Notes under the pieces: model-generated
What the model saw: only the letters and a program-made list of their open reading frames with translations
Told to the model about the DNA's origin: nothing
Database searches by the model: none
Assembly (NCBI RefSeq): GCF_012910715.1
Contig: NZ_JABBHF010000009.1
Span: forward strand, 124,001 to 188,000
DNA length: 64,000 nt
Reading direction: 5' to 3'
DNA from: Flavivirga algicola
GTDB taxonomy: Bacteria; Bacteroidota; Bacteroidia; Flavobacteriales; Flavobacteriaceae
Shown: positions 47,550 through 56,536 of the stretch, in pieces
How positions within the stretch are numbered: the stretch's first letter is position 1
Layout of the letters: every line of letters begins with the position of its first letter
Translations under genes and position numbers: made by a program

Positions 47550-48092
47550 TCAAAAATCAATGAATTCAAATGGTACTGTATCTGTAAGCCAAACACCATT
47601 ATTAGATATAAAGAATTGATGGCCATTATTGTACATATCTAAAGCTCTAATGCTTAATATTACTGGTTTTCCTCTTCTAGAGCCTACTTTTATTGCTGTA
47701 TCTCTATCCTTACTTAAATGCACATGCTGTCTGTTCATTTTTTTTAATCCCTGCGACTTTATTTTTGGGATAAACTTTGGCACTGTACCATGGTATAAAA
47801 ACCGGGGAGGTATTTGAGCCTCCAGGTTTAGATCAACCGTTTTTAATGAATGCCCTTGGTTTGCTCTAATTTTAGTTTTATCGGCATTAAACGAGAATCG
47901 TTGTTTATCATTTGTAATAACGACCTCGTTTAATTCTTCAAGTGTAAATTGTAATTTCGATTTTTCTAAAATATCATTTACTAAAGCCCAGCCATTTTCA
48001 TCCAATGTGAGTCCTATCTTCTCTGGCTGATGTCGGAGTATTAAGCTTAAAAACTTGCTGATTTGTTTTTTATGTTGTTCTGTCATCTCCAT
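47550..48092 (-). CDS. kptA: RNA 2'-phosphotransferase (Tpt1/KptA)
   Basis: Moves the 2'-phosphate of RNA onto NAD+, releasing nicotinamide and ADP-ribose 1'',2''-cyclic phosphate. The 180-aa protein has the N-terminal wing (FLSLILRHQPEKIGLTLDEN, LVNDIL) and the ART-like fold: IRANQGHS, FLYHGT, RQHVHLSKDRDTA and GSRRGKPVIL. Family Arg and His residues are present. An internal ATG two codons on is equally possible. It lies 2 bp after the ADP-ribosylglycohydrolase gene. Confidence 0.95.
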   Translation of the reverse strand: MEMTEQHKKQISKFLSLILRHQPEKIGLTLDENGWALVNDILEKSKLQFTLEELNEVVITNDKQRFSFNADKTKIRANQGHSLKTVDLNLEAQIPPRFLYHGTVPKFIPKIKSQGLKKMNRQHVHLSKDRDTAIKVGSRRGKPVILSIRALDMYNNGHQFFISNNGVWLTDTVPFEFIDF

Positions 48093-48094
48093 GC

Positions 48095-49066
48095 TTAGTC
48101 AATATTATATTTTATTGATAATTCATCACATAGCTTTTCTATATCTTCTCTTCTGGACAACACATGTACCCAATTATCAGGAATAGCATTATATCCATAT
48201 AACAAACCTGCCAAACCTCCTGTTATTGCAGCTGTGGTATCTGTATCTTTTCCTAAATTAACTGCTTTCAAAACAGATTCTTTATAGTTCTCTGAAGTCA
48301 AAATACACCATAAGCTAGCCTCTAAACTATCTAAAACATATCCGCCAGCGTTAATACCACCTTCATCTAACTCATGCAAAACCTGGAGTTGATAATCTCC
48401 AACTCGATTTTCTAATATTTTATGGAACTTATCCATTTCATTCTGAGAACAAATAGGATTATTGTTCAAAAAACGATTTACTCCAATCTGCATTTCTTTG
48501 TAAGCGTCCCATTTAGCTTTACCATTCAAAAGGTTAAGAGCATATTCTAAGTAGATAAAGCATGCTAATACCGATCTAATATGTGCGTGGGTAATTGATG
48601 AAACATCTTTAATTATATCGAATCGTTTTTCTATTTTAAAATCTTTAATATAAAATATCAATGGCAAAATTCGCATCAAAGAACCGTTACCATTATCCAT
48701 TTCTGAACGACCTCCTGCAAGTATTGGTTTTGTTCCTGTCTCTATGGAGTGAATTGCTTGATTCGTTGAAATCCCAATATCAAATACGCTCCCGTGTGGT
48801 GTCCAAATTTCCTCATTTCTCCATTGTACAAACTTTTGTCCTATGTCATTAATATCATATCTCCTGCATAAGCTTTCAGCCAAACAAAATGCTAACGAAC
48901 TGTCATCGCTCCATGTTCCTAACGGTTGTGCATGTGTTCCATACTCTAACATACCTGTAACAGGAAAGCGTTTTAAATAATCCCTATCTTTAAATTCAAC
49001 AGGCACTCCTAAGGCATCGCCTACCGCTAATCCAAATAACGCCGAGTTTATTTTATTTTTTCTCAT
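48095..49066 (-). CDS. ADP-ribosylglycohydrolase (DraG/ARH family)
   Basis: Removes ADP-ribose from modified molecules using two Mg2+ ions. The 323-aa protein has GLAVGDALGVPVEFKDR, the metal motif GTWSDDSSLAFCLAESL, DNGNGSLMRILPLIFY and the C-terminal metal motif GKDTDTTAAITGGLAGLLYG. All ligands are present. It is 8 bp after the macrodomain gene; the two enzymes handle related ADP-ribose products. Confidence 0.94.
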   Translation of the reverse strand: MRKNKINSALFGLAVGDALGVPVEFKDRDYLKRFPVTGMLEYGTHAQPLGTWSDDSSLAFCLAESLCRRYDINDIGQKFVQWRNEEIWTPHGSVFDIGISTNQAIHSIETGTKPILAGGRSEMDNGNGSLMRILPLIFYIKDFKIEKRFDIIKDVSSITHAHIRSVLACFIYLEYALNLLNGKAKWDAYKEMQIGVNRFLNNNPICSQNEMDKFHKILENRVGDYQLQVLHELDEGGINAGGYVLDSLEASLWCILTSENYKESVLKAVNLGKDTDTTAAITGGLAGLLYGYNAIPDNWVHVLSRREDIEKLCDELSIKYNID

Positions 49067-49074
49067 TTTTCTTT

Positions 49075-49545
49075 TTACTCGAAATCATAAACCACTGTTT
49101 TGATCCCTTTATTGACTAAATTATATAATAAAATAGGTTCTATTTTCTGCCATTTTCCTCCTGCTAAACCACAACCAATTCTTGGCATGTGTACCGAAGC
49201 TCCTAAATCTTTTGCTTTTTTTAAAACTTCTTTTATGCCCGTTTCAACAGCTTCATATCTAATTGGTGGATTACCTCGTTCATCCTTTTTTATTTTATGT
49301 TGTCCTATTATATTGGCCACCCATAAATCATTTTCAACTTGTACAAATTGTACGTTGCCTAATTCAAAATTATTTTGTGATTTATGCCATGCTCTATAAG
49401 AAGCTTCAGGCAGTGACCACCTGCTAGAAATAGCCATTACAAACCCCTTTCCCCATCCTCCAATATCATTACAGATATGGACTATGATTTTATTACCATC
49501 GCAATTGGGTTGGGTTGCGTCTCCTTTTATATATTTTATTTCCAT
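49075..49545 (-). CDS. Macrodomain protein (ADP-ribose-1''-phosphate or ADP-ribosyl hydrolase type)
   Basis: A 156-aa single-domain macro protein. It has YIKGDATQP, IVHICNDIGGWGKGFVMAIS, ANIIGQHKIKKDERGNPPIR and MPRIGCGLAGGKW. This pattern is closest to the TARG1/Poa1-like group, which hydrolyses ADP-ribose-1''-phosphate or ester-linked ADP-ribose. This suits the product of Tpt1 next door. Confidence 0.92.
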   Translation of the reverse strand: MEIKYIKGDATQPNCDGNKIIVHICNDIGGWGKGFVMAISSRWSLPEASYRAWHKSQNNFELGNVQFVQVENDLWVANIIGQHKIKKDERGNPPIRYEAVETGIKEVLKKAKDLGASVHMPRIGCGLAGGKWQKIEPILLYNLVNKGIKTVVYDFE

Positions 49546-49549
49546 AATT

Positions 49550-50416
49550 CTAATTCACAGTATTAGTATTCAATATATCTTTTACGCAGGCTCCAACAGG
49601 AATTCTATATACCGGTATTTTTATGTTATAGAGTTTTATTAAACGTTTGATTTCACTATCTATTTCTGTTTGGTCATATCTTGAAGAGAAGTGACCAAGT
49701 ATTAATTTTTGAACATGTATTTGAGACACCATTTCCATTACTTCTTCTAAAGAACTATGTTTGTTTTTATTTGCCTTTAAGTTAACCTCATCCTTTCTTA
49801 AAAATGTGGCTTCATGTACTAACACCTCACAATTATCGTAAACAGAAATATCATAAATTGGCGTGTCTCCTGAATATGTCAAAATATTATTTCTTTTTAT
49901 TTCCCTAATAAAACTATCTCCCTTATTCTTTTTTAAGTGTATAAGTTCATTTGGTGAAAGCCTTAGGAATTCTGCTTTTAACTTGTTTTTTTCTTCATAA
50001 ACTTTATATGATAAGCTTTTTATAGCTCCTTTAACATCAATATGTTTGTTTTCAATAGCCTTAACTATAATATTTCGTTTTGTTTTTATCTCTGTTTCGT
50101 TTTTAAGTGCGACCCATTTTGTTCCTTTTTGATGCGGATCAAAGTCTTCGAAAAACGATTGTAAAAATTTAAACGATCCCGCATCCTTTGGGAAATAAAT
50201 AGTTGGTTTTAAATATCCAAATAACTGATTATATTGTAAAAGACCTGTTAAATGATCTCGATCTGCATGAGAAATAAAAACATGTTTTATTTTACCACTT
50301 TTTCCAAGTAAATTAGCTGTTAAGCCATCACCTGCATCAAATAAAACACCTAATTCCTCTATAGCATACCAAGTAGAAAATAATGCGGTTGAATAACCGT
50401 GTATCGTTAAATTCAT
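49550..50416 (-). CDS. RNase Z-like metallo-beta-lactamase-fold nuclease
   Basis: A 288-aa MBL-fold protein with the metal motif ISHADRDHLTG, later VLVHEATF and ILGHFSSRY, as in tRNase Z (ElaC). RNase Z trims tRNA 3' ends. Canonical enzymes read HxHxDH; here SHADRDH keeps the first His, the Asp and the last His. It may be a specialised paralog. It overlaps DUF4291 by 4 bp. Confidence 0.87.
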   Translation of the reverse strand: MNLTIHGYSTALFSTWYAIEELGVLFDAGDGLTANLLGKSGKIKHVFISHADRDHLTGLLQYNQLFGYLKPTIYFPKDAGSFKFLQSFFEDFDPHQKGTKWVALKNETEIKTKRNIIVKAIENKHIDVKGAIKSLSYKVYEEKNKLKAEFLRLSPNELIHLKKNKGDSFIREIKRNNILTYSGDTPIYDISVYDNCEVLVHEATFLRKDEVNLKANKNKHSSLEEVMEMVSQIHVQKLILGHFSSRYDQTEIDSEIKRLIKLYNIKIPVYRIPVGACVKDILNTNTVN

Positions 50417-51045
50417 AATACTATTTTTAATTTTTCACACACCTGAATACTACTCGGTATATATGGCTTTTCTTCGGGTATAAGTAATTTATCCAAATCT
50501 TTCTTCAAAACATATTGATATTGATCACTGACAAAACTGGAAATATCATGTATTTCTAAGATATCATCTTTTGAAAATCTCTTAATCTCCTCATTTCTAA
50601 TACCAATTTGTATGGCTCTTCTTTCTTGTTTTGCTCCATAGGGGTCATGGTCTGGATCCCATTGTAAGCGGATATTAGAGGTTTTCACAGCTTCCTCCCA
50701 TTCCTTTCTATTACCATATATGCTATTTTGAAAACTAGAATGAACAGCTGCATCTAAATAACGTTCAAAAGCTTCTCGCTTTAAATGAATAGCCAAAACA
50801 ACTTCCTGACCTTCCTTAGTTCCCCAACCATTTCGATACATCATCCATAAAAAATTAGGTTTAACCCATGTCATTCGATTCAAGCTAAAATTACCTCCAA
50901 AATATTGATGCTTTACAGCAAAATATCCTATCTCTGGTCTGTATGATTGATACACTATTATTTGGTCATCATTATATTGAGCCATAATATGATGCCCTTT
51001 ATAAGGCCACTCTTTAATTTGTTCTTTATATAATTTTAGTTTCAT
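50413..51045 (-). CDS. DUF4291 family protein
   Basis: A 210-aa soluble protein with the family pattern: IIVYQSYRPEIGYFAVKHQY, FSLNRMTWVKPNFLWMMYRN, WGTKEGQEVVLAIHLKREAF and IRLQWDPDHDPYGAKQERRA. No activity is established. The highly conserved aromatic and Arg/Trp residues suggest an enzyme. Its place between PRPP synthetase (20-bp overlap) and the MBL nuclease implies a role in RNA or ADP-ribose handling. Confidence 0.9.
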   Translation of the reverse strand: MKLKLYKEQIKEWPYKGHHIMAQYNDDQIIVYQSYRPEIGYFAVKHQYFGGNFSLNRMTWVKPNFLWMMYRNGWGTKEGQEVVLAIHLKREAFERYLDAAVHSSFQNSIYGNRKEWEEAVKTSNIRLQWDPDHDPYGAKQERRAIQIGIRNEEIKRFSKDDILEIHDISSFVSDQYQYVLKKDLDKLLIPEEKPYIPSSIQVCEKLKIVL

Positions 51046-51880
51046 TTTTTTCTTTTAATTGAACTTGAATGAAGCCTTCAGTATGTTCTATACTCCTAAA
51101 CGAATCCGTACAATATATCTTATCAAAATACTTACTAAGCTCCGTTAATCCCTTGCTAAAAATACCGTGACTAACGGCTAGGTATAATTTCCCTGCATTC
51201 TTATTTTTAAGCTCATTTGCCAAACCCATAAAAGTGCCTCCTCCGTCACATATATCATCAACTATTAAACAGGGTTTTCCTTTTAAATCGTCGACATATA
51301 CTTTAAAATCTGATATCTGTCCTGTTTTTACGTCTCTTGATTTTGAGCATTCTACAACATCGATACCCCCTAATGCACTGGATAATTTGTAAATCTTCTT
51401 TAAAGCGCCTCCATCTGGCGAAATAAGAATGATCTCTTCATTTATATCTTCAATCACTTCTTTAATAAAGTTATGATTGGAAATCACCTTGCTATTATTC
51501 AAAAGAGCAGGGGTTACTTCGGAATGTGGATCATAAACCGTTACACTGTTCAAATTCAAAGCATTTAATATTTCGGCATACACTTTTACAGATAACGGTT
51601 CTCCTGATACCATAACCCGATCCTGTCTGGCGGCAGGGAAATAAGGAACAAACACATCTATATTTTTAATCCCCATTCTCTGCAATGCATCGATAGCTAA
51701 TAACAATAATCCAAAATCATCAAAAGACTGTACCCTATGGGTTACCATTACATTTTGACCTTCGTTTATTGGTGTTAAAATTTTGATATGTGGTTCGCCT
51801 CCTGAAAACGTGAAACTTTCATAATCAATAGTTTTTTCCTTGCTGAAAGGGTTGAAATTAAGGTCTAGGTTCAAGATCAT
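51026..51880 (-). CDS. prs: Ribose-phosphate pyrophosphokinase (PRPP synthetase), accessory copy
   Basis: Makes PRPP from ribose 5-phosphate and ATP. This 284-aa form is shorter than housekeeping Prs (about 310). It has THRVQSFDDFGLLLLAIDAL, FPYFPAARQDRVMVSGEPL-like VPYFPAARQDR, the divalent-ion motif VYDPHSEVTPALL and the PRPP loop CLIVDDICDGGGTFMGLA. It probably feeds PRPP to the NAMPT of this island. Two operators lie upstream. Confidence 0.94.
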   Translation of the reverse strand: MILNLDLNFNPFSKEKTIDYESFTFSGGEPHIKILTPINEGQNVMVTHRVQSFDDFGLLLLAIDALQRMGIKNIDVFVPYFPAARQDRVMVSGEPLSVKVYAEILNALNLNSVTVYDPHSEVTPALLNNSKVISNHNFIKEVIEDINEEIILISPDGGALKKIYKLSSALGGIDVVECSKSRDVKTGQISDFKVYVDDLKGKPCLIVDDICDGGGTFMGLANELKNKNAGKLYLAVSHGIFSKGLTELSKYFDKIYCTDSFRSIEHTEGFIQVQLKEKNETKII

Positions 51881-51881
51881 A

Positions 51882-51950
51882 TTGCGTTTATTTTACGCAA
51901 ATGTAAGAAGAGAAAACGATATAACAAAATTTTGTGTAATATTTACACAA
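51882..51950 (-). promoter_or_regulatory. PRPP synthetase promoter with two NrtR-type operators
   Basis: On the minus strand TTTG (51925-51928), a 19-nt spacer, then TACATTTG (51898-51905). Operator 1, TTGCGT-N7-ACGCAA (51882-51900), overlaps the -7 box by three bases as at NAMPT. Operator 2, TTGTGT-N7-ACACAA (51932-51950), begins 50 bp away and reaches into the end of the Nudix gene. Confidence 0.87.
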
Positions 51951-52635
51951 ACTTTATTTCGAAATGGAAATCATTTACAATAAGTTGTTGGAATTTCTTT
52001 TTATTGAATTTAAAGAGCTTTGCTGGTCGTCCACTACCAATTTTTTCTATTTTATTGGTTTCTTCAATAATACCAAAGCTTAACATTTTTTTTCTAAAAT
52101 TTCTTCGATCTATTTCTTTTTCTAAAATAGTCATATATAAATTCTCTAAGTCTGAGAATGGAAATTCGTCATTCAGCAAGTCAAAACCAATGGGTTCATA
52201 ACTCAATTTTGCTTTTAGACGTTTATGTGCCATGTCTAAAATCTGTTGATGATCGAAAGCCAATTTTGGTAATTCGCTTAGATGAAACCATTGTACATCT
52301 ACTGCATCGGTGTCTGCTTTAATTTTGAAATGATTGGGTTTTACCAAACCAAAATAGCTCACAGCTAACACCCTGTTTCTAGGGTCTCTATTGGGCGAGC
52401 CAAACGTATATAACTGCTCTAAGTAATCTATAGTTACCCCTGTTTCTTCTTTAAGCTCTCTTTCAACAGCATCTTCTAATGATTCGTCATTTAAAACCAA
52501 TCCTCCAGGTAAAGCCCATTCATCCTTAAAAGGCTCAATTCCTCTTTTAATTAATAAAACAGAAAGACTGTTTTTAGACTCATAGCCAAAAACGACCGCA
52601 TCAATTGCTACCTTTATATCTTGTTTGATTTTCAT
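51943..52635 (-). CDS. Nudix hydrolase with C-terminal winged helix (NrtR-like regulator)
   Basis: A 230-aa protein. Residues about 10-135 are a Nudix fold with a complete catalytic box (GGLVLNDESLEDAVERELKE, then ETG). Residues about 150-230 form a winged helix (MTILEKEIDRRNFRKKML region). NrtR proteins repress NAD-synthesis genes and sense ADP-ribose; many have lost catalysis, but here the box is intact, so it may also split ADP-ribose to AMP and ribose 5-phosphate. It leads the island and has its own palindrome. Confidence 0.92.
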   Translation of the reverse strand: MKIKQDIKVAIDAVVFGYESKNSLSVLLIKRGIEPFKDEWALPGGLVLNDESLEDAVERELKEETGVTIDYLEQLYTFGSPNRDPRNRVLAVSYFGLVKPNHFKIKADTDAVDVQWFHLSELPKLAFDHQQILDMAHKRLKAKLSYEPIGFDLLNDEFPFSDLENLYMTILEKEIDRRNFRKKMLSFGIIEETNKIEKIGSGRPAKLFKFNKKKFQQLIVNDFHFEIKFV

Positions 52636-52637
52636 TT

Positions 52638-52693
52638 ATGCGTATGTTTAACACAAAGATACAATACTAATAAAACCAACCAGTGGTATGCGC
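52638..52693 (-). promoter_or_regulatory. Nudix-regulator promoter with NrtR-type operator
   Basis: On the minus strand the -7 box TATCTTTG is at 52654-52661. Operator 1, ATGCGT-N7-ACACAA (52638-52656), has the same three-base overlap with it as at the other two promoters. Only a half-site ATGCGC (52688-52693) is seen 50 bp away. This implies autoregulation, with a weaker second site. Confidence 0.75.
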
Positions 52694-52724
52694 AAAAAAT
52701 AAAATAATTTCTGGTACAAGAACG

Positions 52725-53351
52725 TTAACGGAGGCGTTTATCATCATATAACTTAATAGCATCTTCTCTGTTGGTCACCTGAAGTTTTTCATAAATGTTT
52801 TTAATATGGGTTTTTACCGTATTTATGCTAATGAATAAAGTTTCTGAAATGGAAGCATAGCTTTTTCCTTTTGATAATTGGTTTAACACTTCATTTTCCC
52901 TATAACTTAAGTCTTCCAATTTCTTGGTTTGGAATGACTGCACGACCCGCCTCGCTATACAACTACTCATAGGAGCCCCTCCTGTTTTTAACTGGTGTAA
53001 AGCTTCTAGTATTTGTTTTTCGCCCCCAGTTTTTGTAAGGTACCCTATGGCTCCTGCGCACAGTGCATCAAATATATAATCTGATCGCTCGTGCACGGTA
53101 ATTACAATGATTTGAATATCAGGAAAGAGATGTTTAAAAAACCTGATACCTTCTACTCCGTTCATACCAGGTAATGAAATATCAATAAGTATAATATCAG
53201 GTATGGTATTTTTAATTTTTTTAAATGCAGTTTCACAACTTTCATAACTACCAATCACTTCATACGCTTCTGTACTATTTATGATCTGTTGATAGGTTTC
53301 TCGAATAAGTTTATAATCTTCTATAATTACAATCTTTTTTTTCTTCTTCAC
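52725..53351 (-). CDS. LuxR-type response regulator
   Basis: A 208-aa DNA-binding response regulator (NarL/FixJ type). It has a receiver domain 1-125 with acidic residues in IIEDYKL, the phosphorylation site Asp57 (ILIDISLPGMNG), the Thr/Lys switch residues (VITVHER and TKTGG), then a LuxR HTH (LSYRENEVLNQLSKGKSYAS, ISINTVKTHIKNIYEKL). It lies 45 bp after the sensor gene and is its likely partner. Confidence 0.95.
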   Translation of the reverse strand: MKKKKKIVIIEDYKLIRETYQQIINSTEAYEVIGSYESCETAFKKIKNTIPDIILIDISLPGMNGVEGIRFFKHLFPDIQIIVITVHERSDYIFDALCAGAIGYLTKTGGEKQILEALHQLKTGGAPMSSCIARRVVQSFQTKKLEDLSYRENEVLNQLSKGKSYASISETLFISINTVKTHIKNIYEKLQVTNREDAIKLYDDKRLR

Positions 53352-53396
53352 TTTAAGTTTATGATTATTGGGGTTAATTATAAATTTGGAATGAGA

Positions 53397-56276
53397 TTAA
53401 GGTATTACACCGTTAAGGATTATACGGGTACCGTTTTTTGACTCTATACTTATTTTTACTCCAATCAGCACCGCCCTTTTTTTCATATTTACTAAACCAT
53501 AGGTGCGTTTTATTTTTTTTTGGTCAAATCCTTTTCCGTTGTCAGAAAGTATCATACATAAATTATTGCCATTAAACTCAACCTTGAACTCTACTCTGTT
53601 CGCTTTAGAATGTTTCAATGTATTGGTCATCGCTTCTTTGAATATCAAGAGAAGGTGTTTGGACCAGTAATATGGTAATTTTATTGATAAATAATCGATA
53701 TCTGCATAAACAAAAAAATTAATATTATTATGTGAAAATAAATCTTCTCCGAAATCCTTTAAATAATAAATGAGTTCTTGCAGGTTATCGCTTTTGTGAT
53801 CAATGCTCCATATAAAGTCTTTAATACCTGTATAGAGAGAACTGGCATCTTCTTGAATTCTCTGAAGTCTTTTAAATAATTGAGGCTGATTTTTTATTCT
53901 CACTTCCTGGGCCGCTAACTCAGATAATAAAACAATTCCAGCAATCTTATTGCCCAATTCATCATGAAAATCCTTGGCGATATTTTCTCTAGCATGGTCC
54001 AGTTCTCTTTTTAACGATTCAGATTGGTTGATTGTCCTTTTTAACATCATATTTCTTTCTTTCAATTTTTTAAGTCGATGATGTACAAAAAAGGAACCTA
54101 GTAACACCAATAACATAATGATACTTGTAATAAAAAACCAACTTTTATACCAGGGTCTTGTAATCGCAAAATTATAGGTGTTAGAATACGTCCAATTACT
54201 ATCTGGCTTTCTGGTTCTAAATACGATAGAATACCTATCATATTGATAATTTTTAAAATCCAAATTCTTATCACTAACTTCTTTCCAGGTAGTATTATTT
54301 AGACTGTACTCTATGAGATTAAACCTTCCTGAATAATCTACTAATTCTATATCAAACTTTGATTGGGATTGAGTTATCATTAGTTTCCCCGAAGTACAGG
54401 GGCTAAATTTAGATTGATTTTCTAAAATATCTATCCCGTTATTGCCTATTATCCACAATCGATCTTGAGTATCGGTTTTTATTTTCATTACAGAAGAAGA
54501 GGACAATCCATTTTTTTCATCAAAATGATATAATTCCTGACCATTATACATAGAAAGCCCACACTGCGTCCCCAACCAGAGTTGACCAAACTTATCTTTA
54601 TAAAGGGAGTTTACCTGTTTAGAATGTGTCCGCCATTTTTTATCAAAAGGAGTTATATGATTATCGTTTATCTGATCTAGCCCATTGATAGTTGCCGCCC
54701 AAATAGTGTTGCCATCTACTTCCAAATCAATAACCAAGTTATGAGAAAGACCATTGGCAGTGGTTATCCTTTTTTCCAATGCGTAGGTTTTTATATTAAA
54801 AACAAATATCCCCAAGTTTGAAGCGCACCATAAATGTCCAGAAAATACTTCAACATCGTTTATATCAATATTTTTATATTCTTCTTTTTGAACCTCAGAT
54901 AGCAACAAGGTCGTCTTACCATTTCTTCTAATTTTCAAGGTGTTCGCATTGTGAAAAATCGAATCTTTCTGATGGGAAATAAGATGGTAATCTTCTGTAA
55001 GCCGAAATAATTTTCCATTAAAATGAAACGTATCTTTCTCTATCAGTTTTTTATTGAAAATAAGTATTTGGTCTTTTCTTTTAGCAATATCATAACTTTC
55101 TGGGATAGGGATACACTCCAAAGATGATAGCTTAGGATCCATCATACAAATTTTATCTTGGCTCAATAAGTAAAAATAAGTGTCATCTTCTACAACATCT
55201 AAAAACATTTTTTCTTTAAATAGCTCAATAAAAGGAGAACAGGTTTCTCTTTGGATCTTTAGGATGCCGTTTCCATAAGTGCTTACCCAAATATTATAAT
55301 CCCTGTCTATTAAGATATCACTGATTTTTTTGAATTTCAGAGCTTTTTCATCAACTACAAAAGTCTTTTTGGTTGTGTTATCCACGACAAGTAGTTGCTG
55401 GGTATCATTAGCTGCCTTAACAAGGAAAACCTCTAAATGGTCTTTTTTGTAAAACCTTAAAAAAGGCAAATGATTGTCATCGTACAGGATTTCATCAATA
55501 ACCCCATCTTTTTCAGTGAATAGAAGTAATTTTTTTTTGGTCAGCCCAAATAGTACCCCTGGCCTATATAGGCCAAAATCACACAAATCATATTTTTTAA
55601 GGAAAGAAAAAACCTCTGTAACCGATGTATTATTGTGTATTTCGTACATTGGGTTTCCAGTCCTGTTAATATCGTAAGCAAATACCCTTTCAGAAATTTT
55701 TTTAAATTTTATATCAGGCCTTATATCATTAGTTCTGTTCTTTGAGGAAAGTATTCCAAAATCTTTGTAAAGCGAAAGCTGCATAGGCAAATAGCTTTTG
55801 TTTACTTTCTTGTAATAAAAAAAACGGTCTCCAAAAAATTTACATATAAAATCATTTTTGAAAGGAATGACATTCGTTAGCTTCGATAAACTATCTTCTA
55901 TAGTCAATCGATGAATTCTATTTTCTTCATCCAAAATATGCAGCCCCCCACCCCAGGTAGCAATTATTTTTTTATGAGCCCCAATGGGTTTGATATCAAT
56001 AACATAATTACTCCTTAAGCCCTCGGTTAGAGTCAATAGGTCAAAATCCTTTCCGTTGTAACGAACCAGACCAGCATCGGTTCCCATCCAAATAATACCA
56101 GTATCATCCTGATGTAAACCATATGTTAAGTCATGCGGAAGACCATTAGAACTGTTGTAAGAAGTAAAATTATGCTGTCCATAACACAGATTGTAAATTA
56201 TCACTACCCAAATGGTGCATATGTGTTTTTTCACAAAATATAAAATTGTTAGGGTATTGTCTTGGTCAAACAGCAA
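53397..56276 (-). CDS. Two-component sensor histidine kinase with periplasmic beta-propeller
   Basis: A 959-aa membrane kinase. An N-terminal signal/anchor (about residues 15-33, ending CYGQ) is followed by two-component propeller repeats (NGLPHDLTYGLHQDDTGIIW, LSHNLVIDLEVDGNTIWAAT), a Y_Y_Y domain (about 640-705), a membrane helix near 712-732, a HisKA_3 domain with the phospho-His in IAKDFHDELGNK near residue 769, and an HATPase domain with LSDNGKGFDQKK. This is the layout used in the phylum to sense oligosaccharides, but here the regulator is separate. Confidence 0.93.
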   Translation of the reverse strand: MLFDQDNTLTILYFVKKHICTIWVVIIYNLCYGQHNFTSYNSSNGLPHDLTYGLHQDDTGIIWMGTDAGLVRYNGKDFDLLTLTEGLRSNYVIDIKPIGAHKKIIATWGGGLHILDEENRIHRLTIEDSLSKLTNVIPFKNDFICKFFGDRFFYYKKVNKSYLPMQLSLYKDFGILSSKNRTNDIRPDIKFKKISERVFAYDINRTGNPMYEIHNNTSVTEVFSFLKKYDLCDFGLYRPGVLFGLTKKKLLLFTEKDGVIDEILYDDNHLPFLRFYKKDHLEVFLVKAANDTQQLLVVDNTTKKTFVVDEKALKFKKISDILIDRDYNIWVSTYGNGILKIQRETCSPFIELFKEKMFLDVVEDDTYFYLLSQDKICMMDPKLSSLECIPIPESYDIAKRKDQILIFNKKLIEKDTFHFNGKLFRLTEDYHLISHQKDSIFHNANTLKIRRNGKTTLLLSEVQKEEYKNIDINDVEVFSGHLWCASNLGIFVFNIKTYALEKRITTANGLSHNLVIDLEVDGNTIWAATINGLDQINDNHITPFDKKWRTHSKQVNSLYKDKFGQLWLGTQCGLSMYNGQELYHFDEKNGLSSSSVMKIKTDTQDRLWIIGNNGIDILENQSKFSPCTSGKLMITQSQSKFDIELVDYSGRFNLIEYSLNNTTWKEVSDKNLDFKNYQYDRYSIVFRTRKPDSNWTYSNTYNFAITRPWYKSWFFITSIIMLLVLLGSFFVHHRLKKLKERNMMLKRTINQSESLKRELDHARENIAKDFHDELGNKIAGIVLLSELAAQEVRIKNQPQLFKRLQRIQEDASSLYTGIKDFIWSIDHKSDNLQELIYYLKDFGEDLFSHNNINFFVYADIDYLSIKLPYYWSKHLLLIFKEAMTNTLKHSKANRVEFKVEFNGNNLCMILSDNGKGFDQKKIKRTYGLVNMKKRAVLIGVKISIESKNGTRIILNGVIP

Positions 56277-56349
56277 TTCACGGTTTCACTTCTTTCCTTT
56301 ATAAACGAATCTTGTTCGTTCTTATTTTCTAATGGGTCTAAAAGTAAAA

Positions 56350-56374
56350 AAATCACCCTAGAAGGGTGATGAGG
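56350..56374 (-). terminator. Hairpin upstream of the sensor gene
   Basis: ATCACCCT (56353-56360) pairs with AGGGTGAT (56364-56371). On the minus strand it runs into a T-tract, so it is a terminator or an attenuator 75 bp ahead of the sensor start. Confidence 0.6.
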
Positions 56375-56536
56375 CAGTATCTTAAAATAGTGACATTTGT
56401 GGTGAACAATCTTATAGGTTTTGGATAATCGATCTTTTTAAAATTATAACTAAAAACCGCTAATAGCTTAATTAATAAAACTATGTGAAATATTTATTAA
56501 AACATATCTACAAATCAATTTTATAAAACCCTACTT

